Shown here: one piece after another, positions 57,816-64,000 of the stretch
Numbering within the stretch: the first letter of the stretch is position 1
Layout: each line of letters starts with the position of its first letter
Source of the DNA: Pichia kudriavzevii
Taxonomy: Eukaryota > Ascomycota > Pichiomycetes > Pichiales > Pichiaceae
NCBI RefSeq assembly: GCF_003054445.1
Contig: NC_042507.1
Location: 2,542,001-2,606,000 of the forward strand
Direction of reading: 5' to 3'
DNA length: 64,000 nucleotides
Program-made: the position numbers and the translations under genes
The notes under the pieces: model-generated
What the model saw: the letters and a program-made list of their open reading frames with translations, nothing else
What the model was told of the DNA's origin: nothing
The model's database searches: none

Positions 57816-60404
57816 TATTCCTTTTCTCTTAACGAGCCCTATGCTGTTCTGAACATCATGTCCTTCTCCTCTTTCTCAGTATTCGGAAGAAGTGCCTATT
57901 TAAGGGTTTATATACTTTCAAAGTTTAAGTCGCTAATTACCTAATTGGGAAATCCGTGTTTATCTATCTCCCAGAACATCATACAAACTGTATAGTCGAA
58001 TCTCTATTCCCTTTAACAAACATCAAGATAGTCTGTGTCAAAATACCCAAGATATAGTATGCTGAAAAAATTAAACACTATGTAAAAACACCCAAATACG
58101 CTAATCTATTTCAGTATTTCCAGTTTCCCGTCTAAACTGTAAACCCCCCCCCCCCCACTTTGAGTAGTTGAAAGTTCAACCATTAAATAGCTGCTATGAA
58201 ATGCCCTTACTGTTTGCTTGTCGGTGTTGATGATCTTAGATTGCTAAGAGCCAGGTTTCTAGATGGCAGATGTACTCATTACACATGCCACCATAGTCAG
58301 CACTAAAATCACTGCGAGGAAACTTACGGTGTATATCATCGGAGTGGTTGAATGATGTATCAGTAAGTTTCTCTTCAATGGCAATTCCTTGGTGTTGCAA
58401 GATCAATTCCCATTGAAACCGCTAAAGTCAGCATCTATAGACGTTTCGGTGTGAAATTAATGCTCCTCAAAGTGTGTTAGAGAGAATTCACTTTTAATCT
58501 ATGGTCCAAGTAGATCTTCCGTTTGAAATTAGGTCGTTAGAGTTGAAGTTATATATCTCAAAGTCAAATGCGTTTATCAAAGTAACAGCCTTAGTAACAA
58601 GCGCATTTAGACCGTTTCCATTATTTTCACCGACAATAAAGATACTTGGCTGAAATAGGAGCACATCTATTTAGGGAAGGTTATGAAAGATGAGTGTGTC
58701 TGACTGTCAAGAACTGCAGTTTGGATACAACCCTTCAATATTGACAATTTGACTCATTATACAGAGACAAAAAAAAAGTACCTGTCTGCCATAAGCCTGC
58801 AACTTTTCAGTTCTGAAATATACAAGACATGAAGTTTTCTATTTTCACAGCAACCATGGCTCACTGATTATGTTTTTTTGCTATTTTGTTCAAATATATT
58901 GTACACCACAACACCTAGGTATTTTGGTATCTGTATGGTTACGATTGCTACGGCTACAAATATACCTACTACAGTTGTGACTAGGTTACACATAGAACCA
59001 GTCAACACCTATACTTCCAACAAGGGAAAAACTGCCGCATATACCAAATGAACGCACCACACAATAGAGAACAATATCTCTTTTTGAGTGACATCATTAG
59101 GCAGTGGTTTACTAGCTACAGAAGTCAGCATTTTGTATGCAAATCGTTCTTCTGCCCTTTTTTTTTTTTTTCGAATCCGGCATATTCCCCGATTCCTATT
59201 TTCTTTCTCCCCCTTCCCCTTCTCCTTTCCCCATACTGGACCCAAGTTATATGTGTCCCCTTTCCACATGCATCATCTCAGAGAAACAATAACTGAAGAG
59301 TAATTGTTCATAACTAGGCGATAGCCAATCGTGCACAAGTGAATGTCTCCCTGCATTTAAGACCAACCGTTGTTCCCAATTGAAAATATATTGAGATCCA
59401 CCGAGGCTCAAGAGTAAGCTTGTTTCTACACGGAGGGTCTGGACTGGCATAGAGGGTCCTTTTTCAAACTTAGTTCAAACTTTAATTTGTAAATGGGCAA
59501 TTTATTTCCTAAAAGGGGCATTCTCCTACAGTGCGTGTTTTTTTTGTTTTTTTTTTTCGTGGGCTTACAAATTGCCCCTTTTGGGTAGAATGCAGATGTA
59601 GTACGATGTAACATAAGTACAAAACTCCTGGCTTTGAAATGATGGCAAGGGCCGGATACTGCATCCTCATAGAAGGGGAATATCTCTATACGACTTGGGC
59701 CGATTTTTGGAGATAGCGGGGAATGTGATTTCCACCAAGGTATAATGCAAGGTGAAGTTGGATATGTTATCTGCAGATGCTAGTGTTAGTGTTGGTATTA
59801 ATTTCGCTGCTAATTTTTAATGTCATTATGGGTAGTGGTGTTAGCGTTACAACTAGTGTCAATTTTAGAGCCAATGTGTCTATATTTATATTAGGCTAGA
59901 TGAGAAGAACAAAAGAGGGGGTTACGGATTGGATACCGTGATGCATTAAAGAGGGTCCTCTAGTGAACCACAACGTGTCTACAATCCCGTACAGCTAGAA
60001 CTCTTAAGAACGTGTTCTCTATAACGGTATCCTATGTAGTATTATTGCCACCATTTTACTGCACTCTGTAAAAAGTATAAAAACTTAGTTTACGAATGAG
60101 AGGCTAAAAAAGTACTTACATCAATATCCACCGTAAAAAGAGGCGCGATTTTCTTTTATTTCCCCCCAAAGCTACAATTTTGATGCAAAAAAGCATAATA
60201 ATATCTGGCTCTCCAAGATTGACAATTTCATCATTGTCATTTGAAGGCGGTACCTGAAGGGTCTCAGCCTCGAAGAAGTTATTTTATTTAGTAGTTGGAT
60301 TTCTCACAAGTCACACACCCTTCTTCTTTCGCTTACACTAGACTGCTTAATTTCATTATCCAATTGTCCATCGTTAAGCACATTACAGTCACAAATAGTA
60401 TAGG
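57816..60404. other. Long divergent intergenic region (2.6 kb)
   Basis: The largest gap of the window, between ADH6-like and MNN4-like starts. It has no frame over about 85 codons with coding character. It holds a C13 run (58144-58156), a T11-12 run near 59159-59170, an imperfect inverted repeat CCTAAAAGGGGCA/TGCCCCTTTTGGG (59508-59520 and 59573-59585) and several AGGGG/CCCCT stress-type elements (59514, 59576, near 59674 and 59913). A stretch at 59777-59890 has repeated GTTAGTGTT-like words. No RNA gene was recognised. Confidence 0.45.
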
Positions 60405-62864
60405 ATGCTGATTCTGAACAAGAGGCTGATATCTCTGTTGGCTGTTTTGTTTTCCATAAGCTTGGTTATTTTTATATCGTCGTCGACTTCTTTCCATGAA
60501 TGGAAAGAGGTAAAACTATTGCATCATAAATTAAGTCCCGAGTTGCAAAATAAGTTGAATCAGCAGTTTTCCAGTGTCGAAAACGAAGAGGTCAAACAGT
60601 ACAAAGAATATAAGGAAGAACTTGCCGAAAAGGAGAGGATAAGGAAGGAACTTGAGGAGAAGAAGAAACAAGAAGAGGAGAAGAAGAAACAAGAAGAGCA
60701 GAAGAAGAAGTTGGAGGAGGAGAAGAAGAAACAAGAGGAAGAAGAGAGGAAGAAGATCGAGGAACAAAGGTTGAAAGAGGAAGAGGAAAAGAGAAAACAG
60801 GAAGAGGAGGAAAAGAGGAAAGAGGAGGAACGTAAGAAGAAGGAAGAAGAAAGGAGAAAGGAGCAAGAACAGCTAAGAAAAGATGCTGAAAGGAGAAAGA
60901 CCCATTTTGTTAATATTAAGAATTTCACTTATTATGACTTTGATAAAACTGATTATTTGACAAACGAAGAAATCGTTGATTTATTGAAACATCTAAAGGA
61001 TGATAAGGAACACGATCTCACCAGATATCATCATGAAATTGAATTTGATAAAAGAATCACTCCTGCGTCGTACTTGAATGAAATTTATAAGACTATTGGT
61101 GAAAATAACGGCGTTTTAAGTACTGATTTGAAGTTCAAATTTAGTTGGGCCGATTGGTTGGATTTTGATTCAAGGTTATTGCCTGGTAAAGATTTTCTCG
61201 AAAGACACAATAATCAGCCAATTATGGGTTGTGATGACTATGGTGAACTGATTGGATTTCCTAAAAATACACCAGAGAAACAAGAAGCCGTACCTGCTTG
61301 TTCTGGTTTGAGCGAGGAGGAGTTCCAATCCATGGATAACAATTTATATCCAAGATTTAAAGTTACTGCTCCTTTTGATTCAAAGAAGATTTCAATTCCA
61401 GCAAGGATTATTCATGGTAGTGTTTATTCATTACACGAGCTGTCTCCACCAGAGCGATTGGTTTATGTTGATGGTAAAACCAAAACTGATATCATTGTTC
61501 CAATTCAAGACGAAAAGCTGAAGGAGAAGCATGTCTATAATCATTCACTCGTTAGTAAGATTACCAATGATGAAACGGAGGATCCCGAGAAATTATACCT
61601 ACCGCCGATTAATAAGTTGATGCAAAAAATTCTAGAAACCATCAAGCCAAGTGAAATCAATAAAAATAGTTCTTCAATTTATGAAGTTTCCAAAATCAAC
61701 CAAGATCCTCATACCTTGCAAGAGGAGTTGAGTTACCAAATGTCAAGGGAGGAGTTTGATATGCCTAAAAATATGGATGAAATCAAACAAAGATTACCAA
61801 ACCATGAAATTGAAAATTCACTTGATAGGAAATTATTGGAAAAGATAGAACTTGAAATGAATCTTTATCCTAGGGAAAACTATCCAAAATTTTTCCACGA
61901 ATGTGAGCTAGATGGTACTGATGGATCTCACTTTGATTGGAGGTTTTTCAATGTTAGAAGTAAAACAAACAGCTATAAGAAAACTTCAACATTGAATAGA
62001 ATTATTAGAGCCTGGTTGAGATTTACCACAACAGAAAATATTCATACCTGGTTAGCCCATGGAACTTTATTAGGTTACTCCTTCAATGAGTTTATGTTAC
62101 CATGGGACTCCGACCATGATGTCCAAATTAGTACTGAGAGTATGTGGAGATTAGCTAAAAATTTCAATCAATCTCTGATTATCGATGTCACAACAGACGA
62201 TGAACTATCAAGTGGTTATGGTCAGTATTTCCTTGACATTGGAGGTAATTTCTTTGACAGAAAGAATAGCAATGGTGCAAACGCAATTGATGCAAGGTTT
62301 ATTGATATACATACAGGTATGTATATTGACATTACCAAATTAAGTAAGGTGCATGATGTTGAAAAAGATCTTACTCGAGACTTCTATAATATTCATTCTG
62401 AAATCAAGAGTGAGTATTTCAAGATGTTGAAGCAATATGGCATAACAGCTGAGGACATAATCAAAGATGGTGATTTAATTGGCGGCAATAATAATCATTA
62501 TTACAGGTTTAGTGAGTTGGAGAACATGAAGAAATGTTTGTTTGAAGGTGAATATGGTTATGTCCAAGAGGTCTATCCTAGAATTTTAGACAGAGAGTTT
62601 CCAAATCGTAAAACGGGTTGGTCATTTGCTGGGTTCACATGGAGATCCAAAATCGGCCTCTGGTTGAAGGATGAGTTATGCACTGAAGGTTCGAACGACC
62701 GTAGGGGCGACTCATGTATGAATCACGAATATGTCAAATTACTATACGATTTCATTGATAAAGATGGTCCTAAAGGGGGCGAAAGAAGACCAATCTATCC
62801 TGATTGGGAATCCGTCATTGCATTAGACCACATCTTAGATCGTGAGGGTAAACATGATAAATAA
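60405..62864 (+). CDS. MNN4: Mnn4-like LicD-domain mannosylphosphorylation protein
   Basis: An 819-aa type II Golgi protein. A signal anchor is at about 8-26 (LISLLAVLFSISLVIFIS). A highly charged Lys/Glu-rich helix of KKQEEEKK-type repeats runs from about 65 to 165. The rest is a luminal domain with a LicD-type nucleotidyl/phosphotransferase part at about 545-760 (WLAHGTLLGYSFNEFMLPWDSDHDVQ). Mnn4 promotes mannosylphosphate addition to N-glycans. In S. cerevisiae Mnn4 (1178 aa) the Lys/Glu repeat lies at the C-terminus. Here it lies next to the membrane anchor, where it could serve as a stalk. Pichiaceae have several Mnn4 homologs; this one is named by family only. Confidence 0.85.
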   Translation: MLILNKRLISLLAVLFSISLVIFISSSTSFHEWKEVKLLHHKLSPELQNKLNQQFSSVENEEVKQYKEYKEELAEKERIRKELEEKKKQEEEKKKQEEQKKKLEEEKKKQEEEERKKIEEQRLKEEEEKRKQEEEEKRKEEERKKKEEERRKEQEQLRKDAERRKTHFVNIKNFTYYDFDKTDYLTNEEIVDLLKHLKDDKEHDLTRYHHEIEFDKRITPASYLNEIYKTIGENNGVLSTDLKFKFSWADWLDFDSRLLPGKDFLERHNNQPIMGCDDYGELIGFPKNTPEKQEAVPACSGLSEEEFQSMDNNLYPRFKVTAPFDSKKISIPARIIHGSVYSLHELSPPERLVYVDGKTKTDIIVPIQDEKLKEKHVYNHSLVSKITNDETEDPEKLYLPPINKLMQKILETIKPSEINKNSSSIYEVSKINQDPHTLQEELSYQMSREEFDMPKNMDEIKQRLPNHEIENSLDRKLLEKIELEMNLYPRENYPKFFHECELDGTDGSHFDWRFFNVRSKTNSYKKTSTLNRIIRAWLRFTTTENIHTWLAHGTLLGYSFNEFMLPWDSDHDVQISTESMWRLAKNFNQSLIIDVTTDDELSSGYGQYFLDIGGNFFDRKNSNGANAIDARFIDIHTGMYIDITKLSKVHDVEKDLTRDFYNIHSEIKSEYFKMLKQYGITAEDIIKDGDLIGGNNNHYYRFSELENMKKCLFEGEYGYVQEVYPRILDREFPNRKTGWSFAGFTWRSKIGLWLKDELCTEGSNDRRGDSCMNHEYVKLLYDFIDKDGPKGGERRPIYPDWESVIALDHILDREGKHDK
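60650..60900 (+). repeat. Lys/Glu-codon repeat in the MNN4-like gene
   Basis: A purine-only tract of GAAGAGGAGAAGAAG-type words that codes a long charged helix. It gives long shadow frames on the minus strand that are Leu/Phe/Ser-only. Confidence 0.85.
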
Positions 62865-63890
62865 ACATCAACACTTTTCTCAATATCTTAATAAATACCA
62901 ATATTGGAATCCACATTTTGTTCTTTTTTTTACAGCCCCTGTGTCCTGTTTTTGCCTTTTATGTTTATGTTCCATTTGTTCTTGTGTTTTGTTTTTCCAT
63001 TTTGTTTTCCATTTTGTTTTTCCATTTTGTTTTTCCTTATGTTTCCCTCTAATTTGTTTCCCTCTCATTTGTTTTCCAATATGCACTAACTTCAGTCAAT
63101 CATTCATTCAGAAAGAAATATGTAATTCATGCATTCATTTTATAGTACATATAGTAGTATAACATCAGTCACTTGTTAACTTATCTTGGTTGGATCGAAA
63201 AGACCATACTATTTGTTTACACTCTTCAATGACGAAAGGGCTATCCTTAACTCAATTGCAAAAGGGCTGCATGTAGTAGAAACCAGCTTACATTTATATA
63301 CAGACGCCCTATTTTTTGCTATCAACATAGTATGCGGAAGAAAGAGAGAGCAACTGCAGCGGGGGGAGGGGAAAGGATAAAGAAAAGCCAATACGGTACG
63401 ATCTGCTGAACATCTTTGCCAGGAAGACGTAATTCTGCATTGGTTTAAAATAGAAGCTACTCTTGAGACCCATATTTTGATGCAGCAACTCAAAACTCAT
63501 CTCACCATGGAGAAGTGCAACGCAATATTCCCGTTTGGTCGTGGCGCGGCGTGATGTCGAATTGCAGAAACTACATATTGATAATATTGCAAACGCCGTG
63601 GAGGCCACCCTCTTCAAAGATGGCAGTCTTTACCTTTCCAGTATGAAATCACGAGAAGGGGTACAATACAATCAGAGGGTGAGGGAAAAAATACAATAAA
63701 GAACAAGAAAAAAAAAAAAACAAGAAAAAATAGACAAAAATAGCGACACGAGAAATTAGATTGTTTTTTTTTTTTTTGTTTTTTGTGCTGAAGACTGACA
63801 TTGACGTTGCATCATTGGAGGTTGTAGATATCTGCAATAATAGTAAGGCACAAGTGATACACGTACCGTATTCCTGTAGGTGGCATCGGA
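62865..63890. other. Intergenic region after the MNN4-like gene
   Basis: About 1 kb. A tandem CCATTTTGTTTTT unit with CCCTCTAATTTGTTT variants fills about 62985-63076 and is probably in the 3' UTR. T- and A-runs lie at 63703-63720 and 63764-63776. Minus-strand frames over 63209-63617 have no family features. Confidence 0.45.
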
Positions 63891-64000
63891 ATGTTTAAGA
63901 AGTCGATTTTAACGAGGTGTTTTATTTTGGCGGTGTTGGTGTTGGTACTGATTGGGATATCGTTTGTATTCCACACCGAGAATGACAGTCGTTTCTTACT
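63891..64000 (+). CDS. Start of a type II membrane protein, cut by the window end
   Basis: The first 36 codons begin with a basic MFKKSILTR and a hydrophobic anchor (about 10-28, CFILAVLVLVLIGISFVF), then a polar HTENDSRF. This is the typical front of a Golgi glycosyltransferase-type protein. The position, in tandem after an MNN4-like gene, makes another MNN4-like or mannosyltransferase gene likely. The rest lies outside the window. Confidence 0.6.
   Translation, partial: MFKKSILTRCFILAVLVLVLIGISFVFHTENDSRFL

Noticed and set aside
57816-60404. Centromere
   Set aside because: A long gene-free region suggested it, but I see only a 13-bp imperfect inverted repeat and no long flanking repeats or CDE-like elements.
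60531-60928. Two long minus-strand frames rich in Leu/Phe/Ser
   Set aside because: They are antisense shadows of the Lys/Glu repeat of the MNN4-like gene and have no other features.

Overview
The window is nuclear DNA of a budding yeast (Saccharomycotina), most probably a Pichiaceae species of the Pichia kudriavzevii type. The genes are dense, mostly intronless eukaryotic housekeeping genes. The three introns I can place are short (62-114 bp) and have TACTAAC-like branch sites and GTATGT or GTACGT donors. CTG falls at positions where conserved proteins have Leu (NOT5 and PTC4 N-termini), so this is not a CTG-Ser yeast. The species name is inference from gene style and base composition, not proof. 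I saw no tRNA, rRNA, CRISPR array, retroelement or DNA transposon.

Layout: 0-1 kb, two tandem CYSTM-type small membrane proteins. 1.4-16.2 kb, AIM32, LYS2, NOT5/NOT3 (spliced), CPS1, TPS1, PTC4, an ECM15-like thiamine-binding-family protein, and an AlkB-type dioxygenase with CUE-like and GRF-finger ends, a kind of gene not known from S. cerevisiae. 16.4-21 kb, the large CMR2/DIP2 protein. 21-23.3 kb, a 1.9-kb gene-poor stretch, then a second ECM15 paralog that becomes readable only when a 62-bp intron is removed. 23.4-31 kb, UGA2 and ARG1 (divergent, sharing a promoter rich in palindromes), MES1, an unrecognised 105-aa protein and SHR3. 31.5-38.8 kb, TAF5 with a 45-Gln tract, GPI2, PGI1 and an unrecognised disordered protein. 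38.9-39.8 kb, SCS2/VAP (spliced). 41-50.9 kb, a small SLX8-like RING protein, metacaspase MCA1, STH1, a FIT-family lipid enzyme, MCM21/CENP-O, TAD2 and SNX4. 51.5-64 kb, SRO9/SLF1, a SUR1/CSH1 mannosyltransferase, an ADH6/7-type dehydrogenase, an MNN4-like protein and the first codons of another type II membrane protein. Long intergenic regions with AT-rich minisatellites separate these last genes.

Genes that work together by pathway: LYS2 and ARG1 (amino-acid synthesis, each with a Gcn4-type TGASTCA element), UGA2 (GABA to succinate), TPS1 and PGI1 (sugar phosphate metabolism), SHR3 (amino-acid permease export), and SUR1, GPI2, MNN4-like, SCS2, FIT and DIP2 (lipid, glycolipid and cell-surface glycan work). 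STH1, TAF5, NOT5, SLX8 and MCM21 are nuclear regulators. These neighbours do not form one operon-like system.

I did not find a clearly new multi-gene system. The best leads are the hidden intron-bearing ECM15 paralog, the CUE-AlkB-GRF protein, the UGA2/ARG1 promoter palindromes and an RNA-like stem-loop cluster at 39.9-40.7 kb.
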